Shown one piece after another: positions 47,281 to 58,574 of a stretch of DNA of 64,000 bases. The position numbers were made by a program, and so were the translations under genes. The DNA is from Rhizomys pruinosus (lineage: Eukaryota; Chordata; Mammalia; Rodentia; Spalacidae): NCBI GenBank assembly GCA_009823505.1, contig VZQC01010403.1:929132-993131 (forward strand), read 5' to 3'. Position 1 is the first letter of the stretch. Each line of letters begins with the position of its first letter. Under the pieces are notes generated by a model. The model was given only the letters and a program-made list of their open reading frames with translations. It was not told where the DNA came from and did no database searches.

Positions 47281-48055
47281 TGAAATGGTGAAGCTGACTC
47301 CATTTTACTCTAGCTGACCTTTTTAAAAATTTTTTAAAATTTATTTTTTATGCGTATGAATGTACTGTCTGCACGTAGGTCTGTGCGCCGGTGTCATGCA
47401 ATGCCGCAGAGGTCAGAAGAGGGTCTTGGACTCCCCCAGAACCAGAGTTCTCCTGGAACTGGAGTTACGGACGGTTCTCAGCCGTCATGTGGGTGCTGGG
47501 GATCGAACCCGGGTCCTCTGCAAGAGCAGTCGGTGCTCTTAGCCACTAGGCTATCTCTCCAGCCCTCTAGCTGACATTTGCTTTACCTTGTGTTTCTGCC
47601 CAATCACTCTCCCTTGCTCATGCTTACTAGCTGCAGTCAGCCAGCTAGAACCAGTCCCATTAAGACTGTAGCCATTAAGTTTCAGGGGGTACATTGCTTC
47701 TACAATACTGGGACACATACAAGTGGCCAGGTAGCATGTCTCCTACCCAGCTATACTCATTGTTTCTGCAACTTGTTTTTCCTAACCTAAACTTTTGTCA
47801 ACTGAAAAACTCTTTGTTCACTGACCTACCCAGGTCTGGTGTAACTTCCCTGATCTGATGTAATTATGGTTACTGGCTTTGCCCCTGCATGATGTAATTG
47901 TGATTTTAAGCTTTAAAAGAAACCCTGCCTTGCTTCTCCTTGGAGTCGAGAGTTCTTCTGCATATTAGTCCCCTCTCTGACCACTGCCTAATTCAACTCC
48001 TGAGTCGGTCATCACTATGTGGCATTCCTCTGTACCTTGCCCTCTATATTACAGC
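47281..48055 (+). mobile_element. Retroviral LTR interrupted by a B2
   Basis: tgaaatggtgaagctgactc starts the element; after the B2 it continues with ctgatgtaattgtgatttta, agctttaaaagaaaccctgc (TATA-like) and ggagtcgagagttcttctgc. No internal viral genes. Right end approximate. Confidence 0.6.
47319..47564 (-). mobile_element. B2 SINE, antisense, duplication-bearing subfamily
   Basis: Inserted into the LTR, with an exact 11-bp target-site duplication, ctctagctgac, at 47308-47318 and 47565-47575. Carries agaaccagagttctcct followed by ggaactggagtt. Confidence 0.95.
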
Positions 48056-48148
48056 ATGAAGTTTGCAAAAGCTCAATAAAAAATGGAAAAAAATAGAATG
48101 ACCGAATCAAAGAATTGTTCATATAATTTGTCAGTAATGTCCCTCCAA

Positions 48149-48160
48149 GGGGGGGGGGGG
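48149..48160 (+). repeat. Poly(G) run
   Basis: Twelve consecutive G in an otherwise ordinary sequence. Confidence 0.9.
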
Positions 48161-48214
48161 ACAAAATACATTCTAAGCATAACAGAATGGCATAGAAACT
48201 TTCTTGTTGGCTAT

Positions 48215-48600
48215 GCAACTGTATTAGTTACCTACCTATTGGCTATGTCAAGATGGCTGACTAAAGCAACTTGAAACAGGAAGGGTTAATTTGGCTTACA
48301 ATTTGAGGGTACAGTCGACCATGGTAGGAAGGTCATGGCTGCAAAACCAGAGGACAATCTCATGATCTCCACAGTCAGGAAGCAGAGAGAGATGAATGCT
48401 AGTGCATTCTTTATTTTTACTTGCATCTTTATTTTTACTCAGTCCAGGACCCCAAGCTATTCAGACACCATTCAGGGTGTGTCTTCTTCCTTCAATTAAC
48501 CCTTCTCTGGAAATGCCCTCACAGACATCCCCATAGCTGTGAGTCCAAGATTATTCTAAACCCAGTCAAGTTGACAATAAAGATTAACCATCATGATTGT
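48215..48600 (+). mobile_element. Rodent medium-reiteration repeat (copy 3)
   Basis: gggttaatttggcttacaat, ggaccccaagctattcagac and the closing cagtcaagttgacaataaag match the family of 15411 at high divergence. Confidence 0.5.
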
Positions 48601-48616
48601 ATCTTTAATATTTCCC

Positions 48617-48621
<5 letters not shown>

Positions 48622-48655
<34 letters not shown>

Positions 48656-48681
48656 TCTCTCTCTCTCTCTCCTCTCTCTCT
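48622..48681 (+). repeat. (TC)n microsatellite, interrupted
   Basis: Two TC blocks separated by CCC and CCTC interruptions. Confidence 0.96.
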
Positions 48682-49260
48682 CCAGAATTGTGTGGACCCT
48701 CTCTCAACATTTGCCTTACATGCCTCCTTCCCTCAGTCACCCAAGTGAAACTGTACATGCAACAACACTCTTCGTTCAGGTTAATAAAGGCACTTTTATA
48801 TATGTATTTGAAGACTGGTCACTAATTATACTTGTTAAAATAGATATTTCTAAATCTTCATTTCTATTCCTCACAGAAGGATTCAAAATCATTGATTTAT
48901 TTTCACAGGCAGGAGCACAGTGAACCTTAGCAATAAGAGTTAAATGCAAATCTTAAAAAAAAAATCAATAACATTCAAAGATGTAAAATCTCCACTGAGA
49001 CAGCATATGATGGGCTCTTAATTTCTGGCCATGTTATCACTTTTTATTTAATGAAATATGAATTTATTTTTCTCATCAGTTTCCTGAGCCACCTGCTGCG
49101 GTTGTGGGGCGATCATTGGAAGGCTCACGAAGAGCCAGGTGAGAACTGCCCAGTGCAGAGTATTAGCAGCTGAAACTCACAGAGAAAACAGGAGACAAGA
49201 GAAGACCCATCCATCAAAGATGAAGTAAAGATTCTGCTCAAGATTTATTTAAGTAAGCAA

Positions 49261-49843
49261 AGCATCAAAAATAGGTCGAGAGACTGCAGAGATGGCTGCA
49301 TGGTTAAGAGCACAGCATCAAAAATAGGTCGAGAGACTGCAGAGATGACTGCATGGTTAAGAGCACAGCATCAAAAATAGGTTGAGAGACTGCAGAGATG
49401 GCTGCATGGTTAAGGACACAGCATCAAAAATAGGTTGAGAGACTGCAGAGATGGCTGTGTGGTTAAGGGCACAGCATCAAAAATAGGTAGAGGGACTACA
49501 GAGATGGCTGCATGGTTAAGGGCACAGCACCAAAAATAGGTTGAGAGACTGCGGAGATGGCTGCTTGGTTAAGGGCACAGCATCAAAAATAGGTCGAGAG
49601 ACTGCAGAGATGACTGCATGGTTAAGGGCACAGCATCAAAAATAGGTTGAGAGACTGCAGAGATGGCTGCATGGTTAAGAGCACAGCATCAAAAATAGGT
49701 CGAAAGACTGCAGAAATGGCTGCATGGTTAAGAGCACAGCATCAAAAATAGGTCGAGAGACTGCAGAGATGGCTGCATGGTTAAAGGCACAGCATCAAAA
49801 ATAGGTCGAGAGACTGCAGAGATGGCTGCATGGTTAAGAGCAC
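49261..49843 (+). repeat. 53-bp minisatellite, 11 copies, built from a B2 head
   Basis: Eleven head-to-tail units with exact 53-bp spacing, each running agcatcaaaaataggtcgag then agactgcagagatggctgca then tggttaagagcac. The second half is a B2 SINE 5' head (compare ggctggagagatggctcagc, ggttaagagcac); the first half is apparently former flanking DNA. Units differ by a few substitutions; the last unit runs into the rest of a B2. Confidence 0.96.
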
Positions 49844-50005
49844 AGCTCTCAAAGATGACCCAGGTCCAGTCTCCCAGAACCTATGTCAGGCAACTCAAAA
49901 CCACCTATAACTGCATTTACAGGGGGATCTGACAGACACATTCTTCTGACATCCAGGGACACCCACACATGTGTCATACACATACACATACATAATTAAA
50001 AGTTA
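49844..50005 (+). mobile_element. B2 SINE body following the minisatellite
   Basis: Continues from the last minisatellite unit: gacccaggtccagtctccca, aaaaccacctataactgcat, acagggggatctgacagaca, and tacacatacataattaaaag as a tail. Confidence 0.85.
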
Positions 50006-50315
50006 GATCAATCATGAGGCTATTAAGGCAACAACTGAGACATTAAGGCACTGAATTGGAGCAAAACCCATGGAATGGAAGTAGAAGGCTTTTAAGCATA
50101 AAATATTTCAAAGGGAAAACACAAACAATCTGGCATCAAATTGAAAAGGCAAAAAGGAGAGGCAAGAATATTGATTGGATTTTATTTTTTACACATTATC
50201 CACCTTTATAACTTCCTTGGCCACCTTTTAGGGGTTCGTATGCTGTAATCTCCCTGAAGTATGGGTTACTTCTATAACAAATTGATATTTGTATTTTTTA
50301 AAAAACTATTTTTAT
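50006..50315. other. Unannotated intronic sequence
   Basis: Nothing recognised. Confidence 0.4.
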
Positions 50316-50461
50316 TTATTTTTTTGGAGACAGAGTCTCCCTGTAACCCCAGGTGTCCTGGAACTCACTATGTAGAGCAGACTGGCCTTGAACTCACAGA
50401 GATCCACCACCTCTGTTTCCCAAGTGCTTGGATTAAAGGCATGCGCCACCATAACTGGTAG
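50316..50461 (-). mobile_element. B1 SINE, antisense
   Basis: ttggagacagagtctccctg ... ctatgtagagcagactggcc ... tggattaaaggcatgcgcca. Confidence 0.92.
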
Positions 50462-50512
50462 TCTTTTTTGATGTTGGTGGTTTGGTCTGCTTTTGAAAGT
50501 TTTAAAATTACA

Positions 50513-50514
<2 letters not shown>

Positions 50515-50557
<43 letters not shown>

Positions 50558-50686
50558 ATGCAGAGGGCAGAGGACAACTTGTAGAAGTCAGTTCTCTCCT
50601 TCCACCATGTGGGTCCCTGGAATGGAACTCCAGCCTTCAGGCTTGGCACCAAGCACCTTTAACCACTGAGCTCTCTCACAAGCCTT
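50515..50686 (-). mobile_element. B3 SINE, antisense, with (TG)n
   Basis: TG units at 50515-50557, then agagggcagaggacaacttg, ctctccttccaccatgtggg and ggcaccaagcacctttaacc. Confidence 0.85.
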
Positions 50687-52077
50687 GACACTTGGATTTT
50701 ATTTTAAAAGTTTGAATTTTTTTTTCTGTATGTATGGCACATTTATCTTCAAAGAAGCAGAGAAGACTATTTTTCTTAGTATCCTACATAGGCTTATTAA
50801 GTAAAAGAAATCACTGTTCGGCTCTAAAATATTTACAATTTGCATGCAAAAAAAGCATCAAATATGCTTTCTGTATCTGTGGGAAAACCACCAACTGTCT
50901 TGTTATTTTAAGATAAAGACAAATTTAGGCAGTGTTTTCAGGACAATCCAGCACAGGTTGCCTTTTTCCCCCCTCCAACTTGATTAACTGTGCAAATAAA
51001 AGGATATATACATCTATTCCAGGAAGGCCATATGCTGTGTCTGCAGAACCACACAAAGAGATGATTCCTGGCCTAGTCCATCAACTAGCACAATGGGACA
51101 CACTTGTTCCTGCACTGCAGCTCACAAAAAGTTTCCTATATTTCAGATACTTCATTTTCAACCCTGGTCCTTCTTATACAAGCATTAAAAATTCCGTTAC
51201 TGACTCTCACATTCTTCCAATCATTCAGGATTACAGTCACATGGTGATCCTTCTGCACCATGGAACAAGTCTAGCCTTAACTAAGTTTCATGCCAAATAT
51301 CATAACTAAGTTTCATGCCAAATATCATCCTAAACAGTCTTAGATTTGTGCTTATATATTTATAAAATGACTTTGTAATTTTTAGAAAGATCTATCTCAG
51401 AATTGTCAACCCATGAATAATAGTATTGTCCAATTTCATCAGATCATGAGAACATATGGTTCTCTTTTCAGGTAAAACATACATATTTAATTTCTTGCTG
51501 CAGACCTTGAGTTATGCTCATAATAAAATATAAAATAACAGTATCTTGTTTTTCAAACATTATTATTTTTCCTGTTCACTTTATATTGTACTCTGGAAAA
51601 CACGTAGCACCTGGATGGCTCCCACAACTAGTAAAGCCAATGTGGCCAGTGGTAAAAAGGGACACTGATGACCCAGAGTTCACACACAAAAAAGAAGCCT
51701 CTTCAGGTACACAAAGCTGGAGAATGTGACAGGGAAAGGCGAGTGACTCAGGATATTATAATGAGGCTAATTCTTCCTTGACTCTAACCATTTCCTTGGC
51801 TTTATATCTGAAAATTCATCATGTACAGACAGTCTCTCTCCCACTAATTCTTTTAATAGCTGGCATTATTTTAGCCTAAGGTAGAAAACATAAATGGGAA
51901 AGGAAATCCTAAAAATGACTAAGTGATACAATGCATTAAGACATTCCTACTCAAAGATGCAGAGCTCTATCTATGTCTATCTTACAGCAAAGTTGGAGTT
52001 CATTAAGAAAAGCTCTTATAGGTTTGAGAGAAGTACTTAAGAAAAGGGCATCTGTATACACCCAAAATGTGGGCATG
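50687..52077. other. Unannotated, with one 25-bp tandem duplication
   Basis: No transposon or exon recognised. A perfect two-copy 25-bp tandem duplication lies at 51279-51328. Confidence 0.45.
51279..51328 (+). repeat. Perfect 25-bp tandem duplication
   Basis: aactaagtttcatgccaaat plus atcat occurs twice back to back without a mismatch, implying a recent event. Confidence 0.95.
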
Positions 52078-52676
52078 TGTGGCAGGCCAGTACAGGGAAC
52101 AGTTTAGCAAGCTGGGACTTGGCATGGCTTGAGTTACGTACAACCTCCTCCTTTACTAATGCATTTAGCAATCTATCTCCTTCGCCTGCATGAATCTACA
52201 CACATGCTTCTCCAAAGAGTGCATCTAGCAATCTTGGAGCATTACCTGGACCCAGGATAGGTGGGCAAATCTAGCCTGAACTGATTTAGAGCACATATGC
52301 AGTGATAAAAACTTGCTTCCTCAAGCCAAATTTTAGAAAGAATCACGGGTTTGCCATTTTATGCCTATGCGCAATTCGGTGTCCATATGATTAAAATAAA
52401 ACATATTATGGGAAGGGGCATAAGCAGTATGAAAATTTACTATATGACCTGATTTATCAATCCAAATAATAGTGAGCTGCCTATACTATGCTCATTAGCA
52501 AAACGTCCTTCTTCTCTTTGAATTCTATAAAAGGAAGCCCAAAGCATCATCTGTGGCCTGCTCTCAATCTTGTCAGTATACTACTCCCTGTTCTCTGAAC
52601 AAAGATATCTTGTCTCCTTTGCAAATATGTGTGAGTCCTTATTTTCAATTCCAGGATAAGAACCTGGGAACACAAA
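52078..52676 (+). mobile_element. Solo retroviral LTR (copy B, full length)
   Basis: Starts tgtggcaggccagtacaggg and ends near aacctgggaacaca. A TATA box, tataaaagg, lies at 52526-52534, with gtggcctgctctcaatcttg and gtgtgagtccttattttcaa downstream. The right half aligns with 11730-12065. No internal viral sequence follows. Confidence 0.65.
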
Positions 52677-52844
52677 CTCTGGGTTCTGACCATAGGTAAC
52701 ATGTGAGCTTCTTAACAGAAAGGTTCATTTAAATGCGATAATGATAGCTATAAACATGATTTTGGTGGGTTTTGAAGTTGCATTGTTCAAAAGTTTAAAA
52801 GATAAGTAACCTGTATTTTATCTCCTTATCTCAAAGTCTATTTC

Positions 52845-53185
52845 TTGTGGTTTGCATAGATGTGTCCTAAAGGCCCTTGCATTTCCACAGTGATGCTAAT
52901 GGAAAGTGGTGGAATATTTGAGAGATGGGGCAGTATGGAAGGTTCTTAGCACATCAGAGGTGTGCCCTGGAAGTAGACTGTGAGCCCTGGGCCCCCTCCT
53001 CTATCAGTCTCACCTCTATAATAATGAGGTGAGCGGCTTTGTTTGATTCCATGTTCCTATCATAATAAGACACCACGGGGCCAAAACATATTGGGAGAGA
53101 CAATGGAGCACAGATTAGAACTTCCAAAACTCTGAGCCAAGGTAAACCTTTCCCTTTTATAAGTTCATGCATTTTGTTACAGGGT
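52845..53185 (+). mobile_element. Old ERVL-MaLR LTR
   Basis: ttgtggtttgcatagatgtg, gagccctgggccccctcctc and ccaaggtaaacctttccctt follow the MaLR plan at high divergence. Confidence 0.55.
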
Positions 53186-53399
53186 TAGAAAGCTCACACC
53201 CCTGCCTGTCCGTAAGTAGCCAAGGCGTAGCTCAAAGAGAAACCATTGACCCCCTCCCCTTTATGGCAAAACAGTGACAGTGGGCTATAAAACACAGGTC
53301 CTCAGTAGTTCCATTTGAAACCTCAGAGGCCTTATGACTTCAGACTTTAAATGTACCACAAGAGAATATGTGCTTTCTGTATGACTGAGATTTTATTAT

Positions 53400-53535
53400 T
53401 TGTTTGTTTTAGTGATGGTTATTTATTTTTATTGAATCTTTATGATTTTCATACACTGTAGTTTGCTGGTTATTTAGCTCCTCTTCCCTATCTGCACTGC
53501 CTCCCACTGCCCACACCCAATTAAATAAATATATA

Positions 53536-53566
<31 letters not shown>

Positions 53567-54282
53567 GTCTATAGAATCTGATTTGTGCCCCCAAATGTCC
53601 TTCAGTGGCTTTCATCTTTCATCCACTAGCCCCACCCCCACCAAGAGTCCTATACCTGTAAGACACTGCCTTTCCCCCTTCCCAGTACCCTTCAATTGCC
53701 GAAAGTTCCTTAGGTTGGGTTGGGATTTCTTAACTACTTCCTCAAGTCTATGCTGAGATTTTTGTCTGGTTTGAGGTTGCATAGGACTTGTGTATATGAG
53801 CAAATGACCAACTGTCTGATATACTTTGTTTCCTTGTGATCTCTCCCCCATGCCCTGGCTCTTAGAAGTTTCCCCCTCCTCTTCCACAGTAGACAGAGGT
53901 TTGAAATAGGTGTCCTATGAAGGGATAAGCACTCTGTGGCCTCTTGTTCTCTCTCCCTGCACTTTGGCCAGTTGTGGGTTTCTGTGTTAATCATCATTTG
54001 CTGCATAAGGAAATTTATCTGGTGAGAGACGCAGTCATCCTATGTGTAGAGTTTTTTGTTTGTTTATTTGTCTTTGTCTTGTTTAGAGACAGCTGTCCTG
54101 GAACTCACTTTGCAGACCAGGCTGGCCTTGCACTCACAGAGATCCACCTGCCTCTGCCTCCAGAGTGCTGGGATTAAAGGCATGAGCCACCACACCTGGC
54201 TCATGACTAGGTTTTTAAAACTGAATGTAATTTCAAACCAGAAGATGCCTCATTTGGACAGGACCAGAAAACATAGATGAAG
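53400..54282 (-). mobile_element. L1 3' UTR, antisense, with nested B1 (duplication copy 1)
   Basis: ctatgctgagatttttgtct, ggttgcataggacttgtgta, agttgtgggtttctgtgtta and atcatttgctgcataaggaa are reverse-complement rodent L1 3' UTR landmarks. From 53564 to the end it is repeated at 54379-55120. Includes (TG)(TA) at 53533-53566. Confidence 0.85.
54052..54201 (-). mobile_element. B1 SINE, antisense, with internal deletion
   Basis: tagagacagctgtcctggaa ... ggattaaaggcatgagccac; lacks an 18-bp block (ggtctccctgtagcccca) that is present in the duplicate at 54868. Confidence 0.93.
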
Positions 54283-54283
54283 N
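54283..54283. other. Unknown base (n)
   Basis: The only ambiguous base in the window, immediately after duplication copy 1; probably a placeholder or join in the assembly. Confidence 0.99.
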
Positions 54284-55120
54284 CTTTTGATCACATTCAA
54301 AACCCCCCTCCCATCACCTCTTAGGTCCACCCCACCTCCCTGCCCGCCCTCACTTCATGTCCCCTATTATTCTTTCTTTATGTCTATAGAATCTGATTTG
54401 TGCCCCCAAATGTCCTTCAGTGGCTTTCATCTTTCATCCACTAGCCCCACCCCCACCAAGAGTCCCATACCTGTAAGACACTGCCTTTCCCCCTTCCCAG
54501 TACTCTTCAATTGCCGAAAGTTCCTTAGGTTGGGTTGGGATTTCTTACCTACTTCCTCAAGTCTATGCTGAGATTTTGTCTGGTTTGAGGTTGCATAGGA
54601 CTTGTGTATATGAGCAAATGACCAGCTGTCTGATATACTCTGTTTCCTTGTGATCATCTCCCCCATGCCCTGGCTCTTAGAAATTCCCCCCTCCTCTTCC
54701 ACATTAGACAGAGGTTTGAAATAGGTGTTCTATGAAGGGATAAGCACTCTGTGGCCTCTTGTTCTTTCTCTCTCTGCACTTTGGCCAGTTGTGGGTTTCT
54801 GTGTTAATCATCATTTGCTGCATAAGGAAATTTATCTGGTGAGAGATGCATCATCCTATGTGTAGAGTTTTTGTTTGTTTGTTTGTTTGTCTTTGTCTTG
54901 TTTAGAGACAGGGTCTCCCTGTAGCCCCAGCTGTCCTGGAACTCACTATGTAGACCAGGCTGGCCTTGAACTCACAGAGATCCACCTGCCTCTGCCTCCA
55001 GAGTGCTGGGATTAAAGGCATGGGCCACCACACCTGGCTCATGACTAGGTTTTTAAAACTGAATGTAATTTCAAACCAGAAGATGCCTCATTTGGACAGG
55101 ACCAGAAAACATAGATGAAG
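54284..55120 (-). mobile_element. L1 3' UTR, antisense, with nested B1 (duplication copy 2)
   Basis: 54284-54378 is further L1 3' UTR (cttttgatcacattcaaaac, ccccctcccatcacctc) absent from copy 1; 54379-55120 repeats copy 1 with scattered substitutions and small indels. Confidence 0.85.
54868..55040 (-). mobile_element. B1 SINE, antisense, intact
   Basis: gagacagggtctccctgtag ... aactcactatgtagaccagg ... ggattaaaggcatgggccac, preceded by a (GTTT)n tail. Confidence 0.93.
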
Positions 55121-55984
55121 ATGGAATATCTTAGCTGCTGGTGAGAGAGCCTTTTTGATCTTGGAAATTTTTAAAAGAACTTCAGCTTTCAAAATGAGAA
55201 TAAATAGCCATGCAAAGAGGGACAGGAGAAAATTCTTTGGGTACCTTGCATTTTCTTCCCTTGAAAATAAATTACTGATTAGCCCAACATTTTATATAAA
55301 AACAACTCAAGATCGAAAGACAACCCCAAAGAAAGCCCTCTCACATTATCTTAGAATAGCTTATCTTCATGAAAATCAGCATAAGAACTAGAGAATCTGA
55401 AGTAAGGTAAAATGAACTTTGGCTGAATCTGCCAATAAAATATCTGCAGAGGAGGCACAAGGCCTGACCAAATAAGTATGTGTCTTTATCCAGCACAGGG
55501 AAAATACATATAATTGTTATGTCAGTTTAAACACAGTCACAGATTAATAATGCTCACTAGTTATTGAAACTGCCAAAAATGAGATATTAGATTTTCACAA
55601 ATTCTTTTCACACAGGCACAGGAGGGCAGACCTGACAAAAGATGAAACCAATTCATCTACAAATGTGTCTGCTAATTAAACAAGGCATGGGTCACTTTAC
55701 TAATAAGTGGAAGCCAGTGATGATGAATATGTAATCAACTGGGCTCTGGAAGCGAATTACTGATCATGGAGGGGGGTGGGGGTGGTAACCGGGCCATGTA
55801 ATGCATGCATTTTTCATACAAAGATCTTATTTGCCTAAGCAAAGCATATAATTATCCAAAATAGCAAGGATTTCTTATGCACTATAATATTATTTGAATT
55901 AGCCTGCATTATATAAAATCATGTGTTAATTTTCAGAAATTTTCATTTAACATCCCCACCACAAGTCACATTATAAAATGAATA
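55121..55984. other. Unannotated intronic sequence
   Basis: AT-rich; a G-rich run (ggaggggggtgggggtgg) lies near 55769. Nothing else recognised. Confidence 0.4.
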
Positions 55985-56300
55985 AAAGTTCTCAAGAGAC
56001 TACTCAGTCAGATTCAGAACGTGTGCAAGCTGGAGTATCTGAGTTCAATCACCAGCACCCCCACAAAAAGCCAGACATGGCAGCAGGCTTCCATGTCTGC
56101 AATTGCAGTGCTGGGGATATGGATACAGGTGGACTCCCGGGGTTCACTGTCCAGCCAGTCTAGCCTAACTGATGAGCTCTTGGTTCAGAAAAGTAAGGTG
56201 AAGAGTAGCAGAAGACAAGAGATGGCAAATTCTGGCCTACACACATGCATGACATGTATATATACACCACATGTAAATAAAAATAAATAAATGATAAAGC
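55985..56300 (+). mobile_element. Old B4/RSINE1-type SINE
   Basis: gagttcaatcaccagcaccc, aaaaagccagacatggcagc, ggggttcactgtccagccag, tctagcctaactgatgagct and an AAATAAATAA tail. Confidence 0.65.
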
Positions 56301-57192
56301 AATAAAAACATTATGTTGCTATAATTCAACATTTGGTCTCAATGACTATACTGCATACTGTTAGCAGCACATTTTTTTCCAGTCAGTCCTGCTAAAAATC
56401 TTATTTCTTATCCTGAGGCTTTGTCCATTTATTTCATTTTCTTTGCATGAAATATGCTGTACAGTTATTCTTAGCTCCAAGGAAGTGCAAACCAATTCTG
56501 AGCATCTTAAAATTTACAACAGGTCAATTTCTCTTCAAATGAGACAATCTCTTAAAAGCTCAAGGCTATGAAATGTGTCAATGAAAAACTCCAGCAAATA
56601 TAGCTCAGTCACTGTGCTGACCAGCTTTGGATTCTACAACAGTATTGCCTATACTTCATTTCTTATGTTTAATGTAATGAATAATATTTCACAAAAGTAC
56701 AGATGGCTCATATTTTCTAGTACTGGATAATTTCCACTCCAAAATTCTCCTCCTTTTATTTCCTCTAGAATGCTTCAGGTATAAACAAGACTTTATTTGG
56801 GGTCTGGAAATGAGCTCCCCAGGGCATTTCACTGTGACAGAATAGTTGGAGAAATAAGCGAAATAAATTAATGAGGTTTCTGAAGCCTAACTAGCTGGCC
56901 GCAAACTGTCTATCAACCTGCTACACAACATTCAGGTCTTCATCCTGGATCCCGTGGGGATAATTCTGCAGGTGAGCAGGAGACTGGAGACCAAAACTAG
57001 AGGAGACTCTTGGAAGGCATGTTGTAGCAGGGAGACCCTGGAGTGAGGTGGCTCAGCCGTGTTTTATTAGATGAAGAGTGACACAAAGAAGCTAAGGTGG
57101 AGACATCTAGAAATCCACAGTTTAAAAGTTTAGAAGTGAGAAGATGTAACCCTGAATCTGGAAATATGGGGATCCTAATCTTTAAAGATGGT
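56301..57192. other. Unannotated intronic sequence
   Basis: No repeat family, exon or RNA gene recognised. Confidence 0.4.
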
Positions 57193-57296
57193 GTGCTGGG
57201 TAGCTTTAGTGTCAACTTGACACACCTGGGTTGAGGGAGCCTCAGTTGGAGAATTGCCTCCATTGGACTGGCCTCTGGCCATGTCTGTGGGGCATC
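57193..57296 (-). mobile_element. Rodent medium-reiteration repeat, 3' fragment
   Basis: tagtgtcaacttgacacacc, tgggttgagggagcctcagt and attgcctccattggactggc are the reverse complement of the end of the family at 15411. It stops where the minisatellite starts. Confidence 0.7.
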
Positions 57297-58565
57297 TTCT
57301 TGATGCATACACACGCATGGCATATACTCACATAGACACATGCCTACACACACATAGCATGTACTCACATAGACACATGCATGCACATGTGGCATGTACT
57401 CACATAGACACATGCATACACACACGTGGCATGTGCTCACATAGACACATGCATACACACATGTGGCATGTACTCACATAGACACATGCATACACACATG
57501 TGTGGCATGGACTCACACAGGCACATGCATACACACATGTGTCATGTATTCACATAGACACATGCATACACACATAGTATGTACTCACATAGACACATGC
57601 ATACACATGTGGCATGTACTCACATAGACACATGCATACACACATGTGGAATGTGCTCACATAGACACATGCATACACACATGTGGCATGTATTCACATA
57701 GACACATGCATACACACATGTGTAGCACGGACTCACACAGACACATGCATACACACGTGTCATGTACTTACATAGACACATGCATACACACATGTGTGGC
57801 ATGGACTCACATAGACACATGCATACACACATGTGGCATGTACTCACACAGACACATGCATACACACATGTGTGGCATGGACTCACACAGACACATGCAT
57901 ACACACGTGTCATGTACTTACATAGACACATGCATACACACATGGCATGTACTCACATAGATACATGCATACACACACGTGGCATGTACTCACATACACA
58001 CATGCATACACACATGTGTGGCATGGACTCACACAGACACATGCATACACACATGTGTGGCATGGACTCACATAGACACATGCATACACACATGTGTCAT
58101 GTACTCACACAGACACATGCATATACACATGGCATGTATTCACATAGACACATGCATACACACACGTGTGGCATGTACTCACGTAGACACATGCATACAC
58201 ACATATGGCATGCATTCACATAGACACATGCATACATACACATGTGGCTGTGGCATGTACTCGCACAGACACATGCATACACACATGTAGCATGTACTCA
58301 CATAGACACATGCATACACACACGGCATGGACTCACATGGACACATGCATACACACATGTTGCATGTACTCACATAGACACATTCATACACACATGTTGC
58401 ATGTACTCACATAGACACATGCATACACACATGTGTAATGTACTCACACAGACAAATGCATACACACATGTGGCATGTACTCACATAGACACATACATAC
58501 ATGTGTGGCATGTACTCACATAGACACATGCATACACACATGTGGCATATACTCACATAGACACA
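57297..58565 (+). repeat. Minisatellite, unit about 40 bp, about 31 copies
   Basis: Repeated tactcacatagacacatgca then tacacacatgtggcatg, with unit lengths varying by a few bases (GTG/GTGTG). A higher-order pattern is visible: a variant with acacgtgtcatgtacttaca recurs at 57751 and 57901, 150 bp apart. Both strands stay open for more than 150 codons because the unit lacks stops; these frames are not genes. Confidence 0.97.
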
Positions 58566-58574
58566 GGAAATGAA

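Noticed and set aside
49261..49843. CRISPR-like array
   Set aside because: The units are contiguous with no unique spacers, and the DNA is a mammalian intron; it is a SINE-derived minisatellite.
52078..52676. Complete endogenous retrovirus
   Set aside because: No gag, pol or env-like frame and no second LTR lie nearby; only LTR sequence is seen.
57762..58223. Open frames of 100-150 codons, His/Thr-rich (plus) and Cys/Val-rich (minus), over the minisatellite
   Set aside because: They are translations of a stop-free tandem repeat and exist on both strands in several frames; no gene structure supports them.
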